Positions 44,475-56,087 of a stretch of 64,000 nt of DNA are shown piece by piece. The position numbers were made by a program, and so were the translations under genes. The DNA is from Cymodocea nodosa (lineage: Eukaryota > Streptophyta > Magnoliopsida > Alismatales > Cymodoceaceae): NCBI GenBank assembly GCA_036874045.1, contig CM072335.1, positions 8,080,001 to 8,144,000 on the forward strand, read 5' to 3'. The number at the start of each line of letters is the position of its first letter. The first letter of the stretch is position 1. The notes below the pieces were generated by a model. The model had not been told where the DNA came from and searched no databases. It saw nothing but the letters and a program-made list of their open reading frames with translations.

Positions 44475-47079
44475 TCACAAGCCTCTTTGTCTTCGAAAAA
44501 TATCAATCAGAGTATCTGAAATTTTCTTTGCAATTTCTGTACTAACTTTGTTTATCTGATCAAGTAATGCTTGATCTAAATTATTTTGACAAACTTGTGA
44601 TGGTTGCTGTAAAAATTCAGTATATATGTTTGTATCTATACCTGTATGTATTTCTCTATGTATACCTTGTTGTATATCTATATGTATATCTTGTTGTATA
44701 TCTGTATGTTGCTGTGTTTCTGTAAATTGTGTGGAATGTTGCTGTTGTAGCTGTGATTGTGTTTGCCAATCCTGTTGTTGTTGTTGTCTGAGGACAGGTG
44801 TATCTGCTTCTTGGTATTTTTGGAGTTCCTTTGTAGAGAAAGATCTTGATTTTAATCTTTTCTGTGGCCAAGGTGTAATATCTGTTTGACTTGCCACAAT
44901 TCTCAAAATCGTATCACCATAAAATAATTTACTCTACAAATGTAAGATATGAGAAACAAAAATATTATACCAGTTCAACTGTATATGGTTTATTAATGCA
45001 TATGTAGCATAAAGACAACATCTGCCAACTTCTGCCCCATGACCAAACCTCTGAAACAATGTAGCATGCAATATTTTTGCAATAAAACGTACTTGGCCAT
45101 TTAAGTCATTTAGTAATCTCAATGGTTTGTTGGCAATTGGATCTTTGGCTAAACTTGTAATGTCCCATCCCAATCGATAAACTTGGTTTCTTTTTGATAA
45201 TTTAACTCCTTCATTTTTTAGACCAAGTACCTAATAAAGTAAATCTGGAGTTAAATATATGTCATTGTCTTGTATATTAGAAATAGGAATACCTTCTTCC
45301 ACTATTAAGTTTGAGTAAAAACAACTGATAAGTTTGGGTATAGCAAGATGGCCTGACTATTGTGGAAGTAGAGTCAACAAGCCTTGAAACTCAAACAATT
45401 CACGTATGTGTGCCATCCCTTCAAACTTAACTGGTCTTGAATATAAAACTGTAAAAGTTTTATATGTCTGAAATTTATCATAATAGGAATTATTTCTGAA
45501 CCATAATAGTGTATGTTCATTTAAACTCTGTTCAGGATTAGGTATTTTCCTGTCATGATTTTCTGATGTGGGACTTGTTTCAATATTATTAGTAGCATCT
45601 ATATTTTCAGATCTTTTAGAACTAGTGGAATTTCCATCAAAACTAGTATAAATGTCTGAAATATCTGTTATTGTCGTATCAATAATCTGCTGAATTTCTT
45701 CTGTTTGTTCTTCTAGAAACATTTCAGCAGCAACAGTCTTTGTATCAATCTGTCTATCAGCAACATGTATGTCTATAATTGATCTATACAACTGTCTTTG
45801 TATGAAAGAATGTTCTATATCTGTCTGTGGAATAGAATCATCTTGTATTTCTGAAATTTGTATATGTGAGACATTGGTAGTATCATATTCTATTTGTAAC
45901 TGTGTATGTTGTTGATTATATACATTTATCAACAAGTATACTATATATTGTAACAGACATAACCATATATATAAAGTGTAGTATAAGCAACTGTACCAAA
46001 ATTCAAAAGTCTTTGTTCGATACAGTAAGAGGAACAATATCTGTACATTCCTCTTCAAATGAAATATCTTCAAAATTCATAGACTTAGTGTCTATGTCAT
46101 CAAATTAGATATCATCTGTATATGTATCATCAAAATTTCCTACATGCTCTCTTTTCGTAGGAAAAGAATGTGTGCTTGCAGCATTATGTGAGAAACTGTC
46201 CATTGTTTGAAAAGATACATTATGCACTAATGTGACAAAATACCTTAGAGTATATGCTTGTAAGCCAATATTTGTCACATCTGTTGGGATTCCTGACAAA
46301 AATGTCTGTCCACCTTCTGCAATGGAGCATAGTTTTCCATTTTTCACTAATTCTTCTTTTTGCTGCAATATTCCTTGTACACTTGTAGTTAGTCCAAAAT
46401 ATTCAATTGTCTTTTTCTTTTTCCGACTATATGTCTGCAGTGTTTCAAGTTGTGTAGGAGGTTCTAAAATTGTCTTAATTTCTCCTGTTAAAGGCACCTG
46501 GGGTCTTGATGGTCCTTCACCATGATGCCTAGGTGGTAATAATGGAATATAGAGTTTTAAGCTCTCCACCTCTGCCATTTTGAGTTGATAAACTCTTTGT
46601 CCTTCACTTCGAAGGCCCATTTTGCTAATGACAGTTTTCTATTCATCTATATACTGTTTAATATCATCTAAAACAGCTAGGGGAAAATAATGTTGGGAAT
46701 ACAAGGATTGTAATTCCCTGTTTGCATTTTCGATCATTGGTCCCCACTTCTTTCCATAGTAGGTGATAGATTGTACCGATGTCTCTAGTACATGTCTAGA
46801 ACTTACAACCGCAGGGTTAGGTTGTAAATTTCTTTTCCATAAATGCAATGCAGAAAGTTCAGTCTGTTTTAGTCTAAACTATGTTTCAGCATAATTTCGA
46901 ATAAATTTTCAACAAAAATTTTTCTCATCTTGAACAGCTTTTCTTATTTCGTGTAGTACTTCATTTGAAAAAGTGTACCTGGAGTAGATGTCGTTGATTT
47001 CACTTTGTATTTTCTGAATTTCCAGCTCTCTTTTCTACACTTTTGTCATTCTACCACGTCCTCTTCCACGTCCTGACAT
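44475..47079 (-). pseudogene. Sirevirus envelope-like ORF, copy S2
   Basis: It lies after pol and before the 3' LTR. It starts MSGRGRGRGRMTKV at 47079 and ends IDIFRRQRGL at 44475, broken by stops into five open pieces. Order: a basic Gly-Arg N-terminus; an alpha-helical region (KRNLQPNPAVV, WGPMIENANRELQSL); a Pro-rich stretch; a hydrophobic segment that could span a membrane (LYYTLYIWLCLLQYIVYLL, about 45970); an acidic linker. The most conserved part follows: YSRPVKFEGMAHIRELFEFQ, LGLKNEGVKLS, LNDLNGQVRFIAKILHATLF and INHIQLNWYNIFVSHILHL. A Gln-rich repeat and coiled C-terminus end it. The conserved block resembles the 'putative plant transposon protein' domain found in plant retroelement third ORFs (my recollection, not searched). 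Function unknown. Confidence 0.72.
44620..44730. repeat. period-12 repeat in the envelope-like ORF
   Basis: Tandem copies of a tatctatatgta-type unit encode alternating Ile, Asp, Gln and His/Thr (DIQQDIHIDIQQGIHREIHT) on the minus strand. The same repeat is at 60475-60575 and 63360-63440. The opposite strand produces artefactual Cys/Tyr-rich ORFs. Confidence 0.8.
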
Positions 47080-49094
47080 TGTTGATTAATCTTCGCTTTG
47101 CACTATAGAACTTAGTGGAAGGAAATATTGTGAAGCTAGGGTTTTACCAAGTTAGAAACACGAAAGGTTGTTTGTAAAACATTTATAACTCTTCGAGTTT
47201 ATAAATGGATAAACAGATTCAATCATTGAAATCATAAATATAAGATCCGTTATCGATAAATAACTCGAGTGCTTGCAATAACTGTACAAGTTTTACAACC
47301 AACAATTGCAGAATACTTAGCGTAACTGTTCATATAAAGAAAATAACTTCAGGCTAAGTGAAAAGTGAGAAAACTCGAAGACTTATGATAACTGTTCGAG
47401 TTTCTCGAAGGAATAGGTGTGAAAAGTCGAAGAGTTAAACATAACTGTTCGAGTTTCAACTAAGACATTATAAAGCTATGAAATTCAACACGTGCACAAT
47501 TTGAACTTAAGGTGTTCAGAAAGTTTTGAAGACTTATAAACCTAACTATCCGATGCTTAGGTGCATTTCAGAGAGTTACAGATAACCTTCCGAAAGATAA
47601 CTTAAGTCAATCTTCTAGATCACGACACGTGTACTTAAGTAGTTTTATAATAAAGAGATGTTTCAGACAGTTACAAATCTAACTTTTCGATGCACAGACG
47701 CATTTCGAAGAGTTACAAATAACTTACCGAAAATTCACTTAAGTCATGCATTATGGTTTTGACACGTGTACTTCAGGAAATAATAAAATAGTCTATTGAA
47801 CGTTTTAAAACACAACTATCCGATACTTGCAATATAACTTGCCGAAACAATAGAAAATTTGGATACTTAAGAAGTAAAACACTTGCAAGTCACCGACAAT
47901 TCAGAAATGTACTTAATTAAAGTGTATTTCATGAAATTATGCAGATTCTTTCATGAAAACATATAATAGTTCATAAGAGATGAATTATTATATGAGAAAT
48001 TGCTCCTCCTACATAAATGTAGTGTAAAGAATCTATGACGTACTTAAATTGGGTTGCCAAGCCCTAAGTAGATTTGGCTTTAAAAGGTCAAATAGCTTAC
48101 TTAAAGAGGATGCTAAGCCTTAAATAGATTTGAGTCTCTCCTTTTTTTTAAAAAAAATTTGAATTAAATACAGAAATAAGTAGTAGAGTTAACAATTTAG
48201 ACTTTCTGGCTTTTATCTTATTTAGTTTACAAAAGATAATTCATAGAGATATACCTTCAGAAACTTAAAAGAATTCAATAATGAGTACACAACTTAAGAC
48301 AATAAATATTGTACATTATGTGTAAAGAGTAGATAATAACAAAAATAACAAGGATTATATGCATAGATTATGGTAGGATTGTTATAACACCTTGAAAGAT
48401 AAATTAAGCTTGAGTACATTGCCCTTCTTTTTTTTATATTCATATATATATTTTATGTATTACCTCCCACAATATCATCTTTTTACGTGATCACAATCCC
48501 TTGCTTAGGAGAAAGATAACCAGTTACTCAATGACAAGTGAGAACAGGTAAATTTTTTTTATTTATTTTAAAATATAAGCTGAATTACTTGCAAAATGAG
48601 TTTTCAGTCAGCACATCCCAAACCAGTTGGTTTAAGTGACTAGGATTTAAGATCCCCCAACGGACTTAATTACTCAAGTAATTGCAGACAAAAATAAACA
48701 AAAAAATAATACAAGACAGTAAATTAAATTAGAGGCAACCGCAAGACTTAATTTTTTTAACAAAATGTTAATAACTTTCCTTTAATAAAAAGTACATACT
48801 TTCTATGTATTTTCCTATTAAAATCTCTGTAATAGCATATACATAAGTAACAAAAATACAGTTGGCACTCACATTAAATCAATTTAACTTTCCTTAAGTA
48901 ACATTTTCTGAATTTTTCTTAAATAAATTGATTTCAATAAAAATCAGAATTTCATAAATTCTTAACTACCAGAAATACTATAATTCGAAAATAGATATTT
49001 TGTTTTGTTTTGTTTTTTTTTTTAAATAATAAGGACATTAAATTCTAAAACTACCTTTATAACAAACCAAAATACAATGAACAAGACAATTTAA
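47080..49094 (-). repeat. Sirevirus spacer, S2 copy
   Basis: Positions 47410-49094 are collinear with 36865-38545. 47080-47409 is the part missing from S1, directly upstream of the envelope-like ATG. It is non-coding, with the same diverged repeats of cgatgc, gcatttc..gagttaca and acacgtgtactt motifs at about 47545-47800. Confidence 0.82.
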
Positions 49095-50251
49095 ATATCA
49101 GATAACCTACAGATACTAAGTTCTAATCGTAATTTTGAGAAAGTATTTTCATCTAAGGGTTTTGTAAATAAATTTGCTAATTGTTCTATGGTAGGAACAA
49201 AATTTAATACTATTTTTCCTTTTATAACATTATCCCTTAGAAAATGATGTCGAACTTCTATATGTTTTGCTCGTGAATGTAAGACAGGATTTGTAGATAA
49301 ACTTATTGCAAAACTACTATCACAGAAAATCTTAGTTGGTTTATAGTCTAAATTAAAATCTTTTAAGGTTTGTCTGATTCACAAGATTTGAGTACAGCAA
49401 AGTGCAGCAACTATATATTCAGCTTCAATTGTAGATAATGCTACACAATTTTGCTTTTTGTTGAACCATGACACTAAAGAATTACCTAACAATTGACAAG
49501 TGCCATTGGTGCTTTTTATTTCAGACTTACATCCTGCAAAATCAGCATCACTATAACCTACTAAGTTTAAAGAACTGTGTTTAAAGTAAAACAGTCTGAA
49601 ATTGATGGTTCCTAATAGATATTTAAAAATTCATTTAACAGTAAGTAAGTGTGATTCCTTAGGATTAGATTGATATCTAGCACAAGTACACACACTAAAC
49701 ATAATATCTGGTCGGCTAGCTGTTAAATAGAGTAATGAACCAATCATACTTCTATATTGTTTTACATCTACAGTTTTTCTAGAGTCATCTTTATCCAACT
49801 TGGTGATAGTACTCATTGGTGTATTCTTTATTTTAGTGTTGTCTAAACCAAACTTCTTTAATAAATCTTGAGTATATTTTTCTTGTGAAATAAAAGTGTC
49901 TTGATTTAATTGCTTAATTTGTAAGCCTAGGAAAAATGATAGTTCACCCATCATACTCATTTCAAATTGATTAGTCATGTCTTTTGAAAAGGACTCAACT
50001 AATTTATCATTTGTTGCTCCAAATATGATGTCATCTACATAGATTTGAACTACTAATATATCTTTTTCGATCTTCTTGATAAAAAGAGTGTGATCTACCT
50101 TTCCCATAGAATACCCTTTTTCTATAAGAAATTTAGATAATCTTTCATACCAAGACCTAGGAGTTTGTTTAAGGCCATATAGTGCCTTCTTAAGCCTATA
50201 ATCATACTCAGGATGTTTTGAATCTTCAAAACCTAGAGGTTGTTATACATA
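49094..50251 (-). pseudogene. Sirevirus S2 RT C-terminal half and RNase H
   Basis: On the minus strand it enters at QPLGFEDSKHPEY, then [28 protein letters not shown] and [11 protein letters not shown] (ORF 50107-49631), followed by RNase H with [22 protein letters not shown] and ANLFTKPL to about 49094. It is homologous to S1. The N-terminal half of the same RT is at 57323-58017; the two parts are separated by 7.1 kb of inserted sequence. Confidence 0.88.
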
Positions 50252-50289
50252 TATTTTTCATACACATCTATACAAGTAGACAAACAAAA

Positions 50290-51823
50290 CAATTTAATCT
50301 TTTCTCCTAAGTTCATCTACTTCCTTCTAGAGTTTTTCTAATTGATGCTCTAATTGATTTATCCTCTCTACAGCTCTTGTAATTTCTCCAAAAGGTTCAG
50401 CAATCTCTACAGTAGCATAATTTCTGTATTCTTTCACTGAAATGGTTCTTGATCTTATCCTTTTGGATGCCCATTTCGTGAAATCAATATTGTCCACCAT
50501 CAATAGTGGAATCAAATCTCCATAAAATAATTTCTTCTTTACTGCTCTCAACTTGGAGATGAAAACTGTAGACCAATTTATCTGAATTCTATTCACAACT
50601 ACATATGTGGCCTATTTGACAAATTGACTCAATTCTATATCATGGCCTTGTCGTTGGTAGACATTCTTAATTAAAATGTTAGCTATCATGTGTACTTTAC
50701 CATTTAAGTGCTTCAATCTATTTAACAATGGTGCACCAGGATTGATAGCTAAACACTTCTTTATGATTTGTTCTGTCCACTCGACTACAATTGTGCTTTC
50801 TAGAATTTCTAGTCCTTCATTCTTCAATCCTAAAATGTTGTGGAGAAGCTCTAGTGTTACCTGTACATCAGCTTGCTCCACGTTGAAAATTAATCCTCTT
50901 TCTCATTCTCTTAAATTTGCATAAAAGTAGGGTACTAGATTCTCATATACTGCATGCCCTCTTTCTTGAAAAATAAACTGTAGTAGACCTTGGAACTCAA
51001 ACAAATCCTTAATTTCCTGCATCCCATCCCAATTTACTGGTCTACTATATATGATATCATAACCCCTAATCTCTTGGTATTTATTATATGCTTCCTGACT
51101 CCAAAAGTATACTTAATTTAAAACTGTTGCTTCAGTCGGGTTAGGAATATAAATTTGTTGCTCAAGAGGGGTTTGTTCTTGAACTTCCTCTTACATGTGC
51201 TGAACTTGAATAGATTGAAAATGCTTCAAAGATTCCTGCATTTTTGCTTCTGCTTTTGTCTGTGGTGGTGAGCCGATAGAACTCTCCACTCTGTCTTGAG
51301 TTCTTTCCAAAATTTGCTGAAGAGTTTCTTGCTCTTCAATGGAATCTGTTGAGTCATCTCTTTCCATATGTACTTGTTCAGTTTCTTCTTTTTCTTCTAC
51401 CTCCTGACTACCAATCTGCAATGTCACTATTCTTTCTGATTCTGTGGCAGATTGGGATGGAGTTATGCGCAAATCAACTTCTACCCTAATTTCTGTTTCT
51501 TCTGCTTGTACAAGCTATAGATTAGTTTCAGCCTATTTTTTTTCTTCTCTTTGCTCTTGGTGCTCCTGCTCCTGCTCCTTCTCAGAATTGGATAGCAGGT
51601 TTACAAAAATCGGCTCTATAGTCACTACTGATATTTGCACCTTAGATTTAATCTCTTCTTGATGTTCAGGCACTATCTCTTTTCCTTTTCTTCTTTTGAT
51701 TAATTGTGCTTGGTCTTCCTCTTCTTCTTCTAAGATTAAATCTACAAAAATAGGCTCTACAAGCCTTTGAGCCATAGGTACTGGCTCTTCCTGTTTAATT
51801 TTTTTTATAATTGTTGGTCTCCG
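50290..51823 (-). pseudogene. divergent envelope-like ORF of a second Sirevirus lineage
   Basis: Minus-strand pieces read in order: PTIIKKIKQEEPVPMAQRL, an acidic Glu/Gln-rich region (51775-51191), YSRPVNWDGMQEIKDLFEFQ, VPYFYANLRE, LELLHNILGLKNEGLEI, LKHLNGKVHMIANILI, NRIQINWSTVFISKL, KLFYGDLIPLL, then INQLEHQLEKL. Each block aligns with the S2/S3 envelope-like protein (for example YSRPVKFEGM, LGLKNEGVKL, INHIQLNWYN) but with much lower identity, so it is a different lineage. Its N-terminus is cut at 51823 by the plus-strand Copia LTR. The C-terminus ends near 50290, close to the junction with S2 pol. No hydrophobic segment is visible in the retained part. Confidence 0.75.
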
Positions 51824-52208
51824 TGATGTGTGTGTCTTCCATCAAGTATATGTATGTGTCATTGAATATGGTTGTATTTCTTTGATAATTTGTACAGGGG
51901 CAAACTTGTCTTTTGGGTATCACCAACCGTTGCCCCTATATATGTAAGGGGTCATCCACGTCCAAGGGATGTCATGCCAAACTATCCCTTGATTTTGTTC
52001 TCCCCCTTCTTTGTACCAACAACCATACAGCAAGGAATCACAATAGATTGATCGCCCGTGGACGTACCTGTGTTGGGGAACCACGTAAATTTGTTGTTCT
52101 TCGAATTCTCCACTCGCAATCCTCTCTTCCACACAAATCTCTTCTCCACGCCACCCCTAGATGCTCTACGTTCGTTTGATCTTTCCGCACAACAATTGGT
52201 ATCAGAGC
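51824..52208 (+). repeat. 5' LTR and primer-binding site
   Basis: Runs TGATGTGTGTGTCTTCC to CGCACAACA (52194), then two bases, then TGGTATCAGAGC. Confidence 0.9.
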
Positions 52209-52947
52209 CAGGTTGGACATCTCCAGGTTTGCATCTGAAGTTTCGAAGAGAATGATCAAGGTTCAAGCCATTTCCGCAAGGGATCTCTCCATTGTTGTAA
52301 TTGCCGTTGTCGTTGATGCCAGTCTGCACACTCCGATGCCAAGTCGTGCGCCTTCCACGTCCGTACTCAGTTGCATCTCAAATTTTGAGGACGTGTAGTA
52401 AGCTTCCTGAGCTTCATTCCTTTAAAATTTTGAAGAGATTTATCAAGGTTAAAGCCATTTCCGCAAGGATATCCCCCATTGCTGTAACTGCCGTCGTCGC
52501 CAGCACCAGTCTGCACACTCCGACGACAAGTCATGTGCCTTCCTTGTCCGTGCTTTGTTGCATCTCAAATTTTGAGGACGTGTGGTAAGCTTCCTGAAAT
52601 TCCTTCTTTTAAAATTTTGCAGTCAGAAGTTTCGTATTCAGAGAGATACAGCAGGAGGCGTCTGGCTAGGGCACAACAATTTTCTAGACGAGTGACTCTT
52701 TGATTGTCGGATTTTGGGCATTTTGTGATTGTGGTTTTGTGCTTGGTTTGTGCGAGTATTTGCTACTGTTTTGTGCTAAGTAGTGTGCTTGGCTTGTGGC
52801 TAATTGCATTTTGTTGAAATCAGTAGTTTCAGTAGCATATTGTTGTTGAGATATTGCTTGCTATTGTGTACCTTGCCGCAGAATTGTGTTTGTTGAAATC
52901 ACATTGTATCTCGTGTGTATTGTTGGTTGTTTGTTGTTTTGAAAATA
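52209..52947 (+). other. untranslated leader with a duplicated 180-bp segment
   Basis: The segment starting near 52245 (atgatcaaggttcaagccatt..., ...aattttgaggacgtgtagtaagcttcc) is repeated from about 52430 with moderate divergence. No gag codons appear before the ATG at 52948. Confidence 0.75.
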
Positions 52948-53900
52948 TGAATACTTCAAGGTTGAAGATAGAAAAGTTTGATGGTAAGAATAGCTTCAGC
53001 TTATGGTAAATTAAGATGAAAGCACTTCTAAAGCAACAAGGTATTTGGGCTCCTTTAAATAAGGAAACTACTTTGAACAGAAATTCGCTAGAGTTTGAAT
53101 TGCAGGAGGAGAAAGCTCACTCCACCATCTTGTTGTGTTTGTCTGATGAAGTTATAATAGAAGTTGCTGATGAATCTACCTCGTTAGGTCTTTGGTAGAA
53201 ACTTGAGTCATTGTATATGACTAAGTCTTTAACAAACAAATTGTTATTAAAGCAGAGACTATTCTCTTTAAAGATGATAGAAGGTGTACCTCTTAAGTAG
53301 CATTTAGATCAACTAAATGCTATTCTGATGGAACTCAAGAATATTAGAGTAATCATAGAAGATGAAGATGCAGCTCTTATCTTGCTTTGTTCACTCCCAT
53401 TGAGTTATGAAAACTTTGTTCAGTCTTGTGTAGTTGGAAGAGATTCAATTACACTAGAAGAAGTGAGGTCCAACCTTCATTCTAGGGAGCTCAGACACAT
53501 GGTGTATGGTAGAAATGAGGCAAGTGGTGTTGGCCTCTTAGCTCAGCAACAAGAGAATAGGGGAAGAAGCTAGAGACAAGGTGGAGGGAAGAATAGAAGC
53601 AGAAGCAAGTTGAAGGGCAAGTACTCTAGGGATACTTGCCATTACTGTAAGGAGAAAGGACACTGGAAATCACATTGTCCCAAGCTTATGAACAAAGGAA
53701 AGGATGCTATGGCAGAAACCAGTTCTACGTCAGGTGATGACTTTTCTCTTACAGTTTGTTGCAGTGCCTATTCTGATGATCAGTGGATTATGGACTTAGG
53801 AGCTTCACATCATATGACTCCTACTAGGGAGTATTTTGACACCTACGAGCAGGTGGAGGGTGGTCAAGTGACTTTGGCCAATGATGATGTGTGTTCTTGA
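52948..53900 (+). pseudogene. Copia gag and protease start
   Basis: MNTSRLKIEKFDGKNSFSLW is the Tnt1-type Gag N-terminus. MKALLKQQGIWAPL, ILLCLSDEVI and LKNIRVIIEDEDAALILLCS follow (UBN2 capsid domain). The zinc knuckle CHYCKEKGHWKSHCP lies at about 53637-53681. The protease motif is WIMDLGASHH, with Leu in place of Ser in the canonical DSGA. Stops occur after SLW, at about 53197, 53298 and 53571, and a TGA at 53898. Reads like a recently inactivated copy. Confidence 0.85.
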
Positions 53901-54659
53901 GTTGGTGTGGGCATTATAAAATTTAAATTGCATGATGGCATAGTTAGAATTCTAGAGGATGTTTGGCACATCCCAAAGCTTGGAAAAAGTCTGATCTCAC
54001 TGATGGCCCTTGATGCTAAGGGTTATAGATATACAGGTGGTGAGGGGAAGATCAGCATACTGAAAGGCTCATTAGTTGTTATGAAAGGAACCAAATCTGG
54101 TCCCTTATACATTTTGTAAGGCACTCCAATTGTTGGCGCAACTACATCAGCTATATCTGATCAGCAGAATTTTTCTATCATGTGGCACTTAAGGATGGGT
54201 CATTTGGGGCAGAAAGGAATGCAGAAACTGAGTAGTCTGGGCAAGTTTGATGGTCATAAGGTTGCTTGTATTGACATGTGCAAAAATTGTGTCTTTGGCA
54301 AACAGAAAAGAGTGTCATTTGCACGCAGTCAGCATAGCTCCAAGGGAATTCTTGATTATATTCATGCTGATTGTTGGGGGCTTTCATGTCAGACTTCTAT
54401 TGCAAGTTCCAGATATTTTCTTTCTATCATTGACTGTCATTTAAGGATGAACTGGGTTTTCTTTTTGACACACAAAAGTGAAGCTTTTTCTTGCTTCAAG
54501 CATTGGAAGAAGTAGGTAGAAAACCAAATAGATAGAAAGGTAAAATATCTTAGAACTGATAATGGTCTTGAGTTTTGTTCTCAAGAATTTGATAACTTTT
54601 GTAAAGATGAAGGCATTACACGACATAACACTGTCAGGTATACCCTTCAACAAAATGGA
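53901..54659 (+). pseudogene. Copia protease end and integrase
   Basis: VWHIPKLGKSLISL ends the protease region. MWHLRMGHLGQKGMQKL and CKNCVFGKQKRVSF make the HH-CC zinc-binding domain, complete here. LDYIHADCWGL carries the first catalytic Asp, KYLRTDNGLEFCS the second and QQNGVGERLNR the Glu. Stops lie at about 54117 and 54513. Confidence 0.85.
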
Positions 54660-56087
54660 GTGGGTGAAAGATTGAACAGAACACTCCTAGAAAAGGCACG
54701 TTGTATGCTGTCTCATGCATGTTTGAGCAAGAAGTTTTGGGCAGAGGCTGTTAACACAGCTTCCTATCTGGTGAATAGGTCTCCTTCTAGTGCCTTAGAT
54801 GGGAAGATACCTCTTAAGGTATGGTTGAAAAGATCTGCTAGTTATTCAAAGCTCAGAATTTTCAGGTGTCCAGCTTACTATCATGTGAACAATGGCAAGC
54901 TGGAACCACGTGCCAAGAAAGGCATATTTGTGGGCTATTGTGTTGGTGTAAAAGGATACAAGATATATGATATTGAATCTCACAAAGTAATATATAGCCG
55001 TGATGTTACTTTTGATGAGAATTCTCTTTTGCAGGCAATAGATAAACTAGCAGGTGAAATACTAGAAATTGAGCACACTCTTCTTGAACAGATGGAGATA
55101 GATGACGCACAGCAGCCGCCTATCACTGATCAAGTTGAAATTAGAGAAATCTCATCTGAAACTCAGGAAAATAATGTTGAGGAGGAAGAGGTGGAGCAAC
55201 CACCACCAAGAACCATTGGCAAAAATCATCCTAGAAGAGACGTTAGACCTCCGATTAGATATGGCTATGACAGTTTGGCTGCTTTTGCCTTACAAGTAGT
55301 AGTTGAGTTGGAGGATTCTGTTGATCCACCTACATATGAAGCTGCAATGAAAGATTCAGAAGCTGGTCTTTGGATGTCTGCTATGGAGGAGGAACTCCAA
55401 TCTCTCCATAAGAACAAGACTTGGGAATTGGTGAAACGTCTAAAGAACACAAATATTGTTGGTTGCAAATGGGTCTATAAGAAGAAGATTGGGACTCAAG
55501 GCAACGTAGGTGTGCAGCACAAGGCAAGATTAGTCGCCAATGGTTATTCACAGCGAGAAGGAGTTGACTTCAATGAGGTATTTGCTCCTATTGTACATCA
55601 TACATCTATTAGAATTTTGTTATCCATTGCTGCAGCACAGAATTTAGAATTGGAACAACTAGATGTAAAGACAACCTTCTTGCATGGTGAGTTGGAAGAA
55701 AATATTTGGATGGAACAACCAACAGGGTTTGTGGTGAAAGGTAAATTTGATTGGGTGTGCAAATTAAATAAGTCCTTGTATGGACTTAAACAGTTACCAT
55801 GCCAATGGTACAAAAGGTTTGATGCCTTTATAGTTAAAGTTGGTTTTAGACGTAGCAACTATGATTCATGTGTATATGTTAAAACTCTTGATAAGAGTAC
55901 ACATGTTTATTTGTTATTGTATGTTGATGATATTCTTATAGCTGCGAAGAATATCGAAGTGATACAGGAGCTGAAGGACACATTAAAATCAGAATTTGAT
56001 ATGAAGGATCTTGGTCCAACTAGCAGAATTCTTGGAATGGAGATTAGGCGTGAAAGAAATTCTGGTAAGCTGTTTTTGAATCAATAG
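54660..56087 (+). CDS. Copia integrase C-terminus and reverse transcriptase
   Basis: An open 475-codon frame. MGERLNRTLLEKARCMLSHA is the end of the integrase core, then IFVGYCVGVKGYKIYD. An acidic, proline-containing linker precedes RT: LWMSAMEEELQSLHKNKTWE, CKWVYKKK, HKARLVANGYSQREGVDFNE, LEQLDVKTTFLHGELEE, SLYGLKQLPCQWYKRFD and YVDDILIAAKN with an intact YVDD box. It ends at a TAG where the family has a Gln/Glu before KYI. RNase H continues in the next frame piece. Confidence 0.92.
   Translation: MGERLNRTLLEKARCMLSHACLSKKFWAEAVNTASYLVNRSPSSALDGKIPLKVWLKRSASYSKLRIFRCPAYYHVNNGKLEPRAKKGIFVGYCVGVKGYKIYDIESHKVIYSRDVTFDENSLLQAIDKLAGEILEIEHTLLEQMEIDDAQQPPITDQVEIREISSETQENNVEEEEVEQPPPRTIGKNHPRRDVRPPIRYGYDSLAAFALQVVVELEDSVDPPTYEAAMKDSEAGLWMSAMEEELQSLHKNKTWELVKRLKNTNIVGCKWVYKKKIGTQGNVGVQHKARLVANGYSQREGVDFNEVFAPIVHHTSIRILLSIAAAQNLELEQLDVKTTFLHGELEENIWMEQPTGFVVKGKFDWVCKLNKSLYGLKQLPCQWYKRFDAFIVKVGFRRSNYDSCVYVKTLDKSTHVYLLLYVDDILIAAKNIEVIQELKDTLKSEFDMKDLGPTSRILGMEIRRERNSGKLFLNQ

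Noticed and set aside
44626..44889. Cys-rich ORF resembling a secreted small peptide (also 60319-60567)
   Set aside because: It is the antisense of the Ile-Asp-Gln repeat of the envelope-like ORF. The cysteine periodicity comes from the DNA repeat.
45902..46073. true retroviral envelope glycoprotein
   Set aside because: Only a hydrophobic segment and position support it. No signal peptide, furin-like site or fusion motif is visible, so I use 'envelope-like' only as a positional name.
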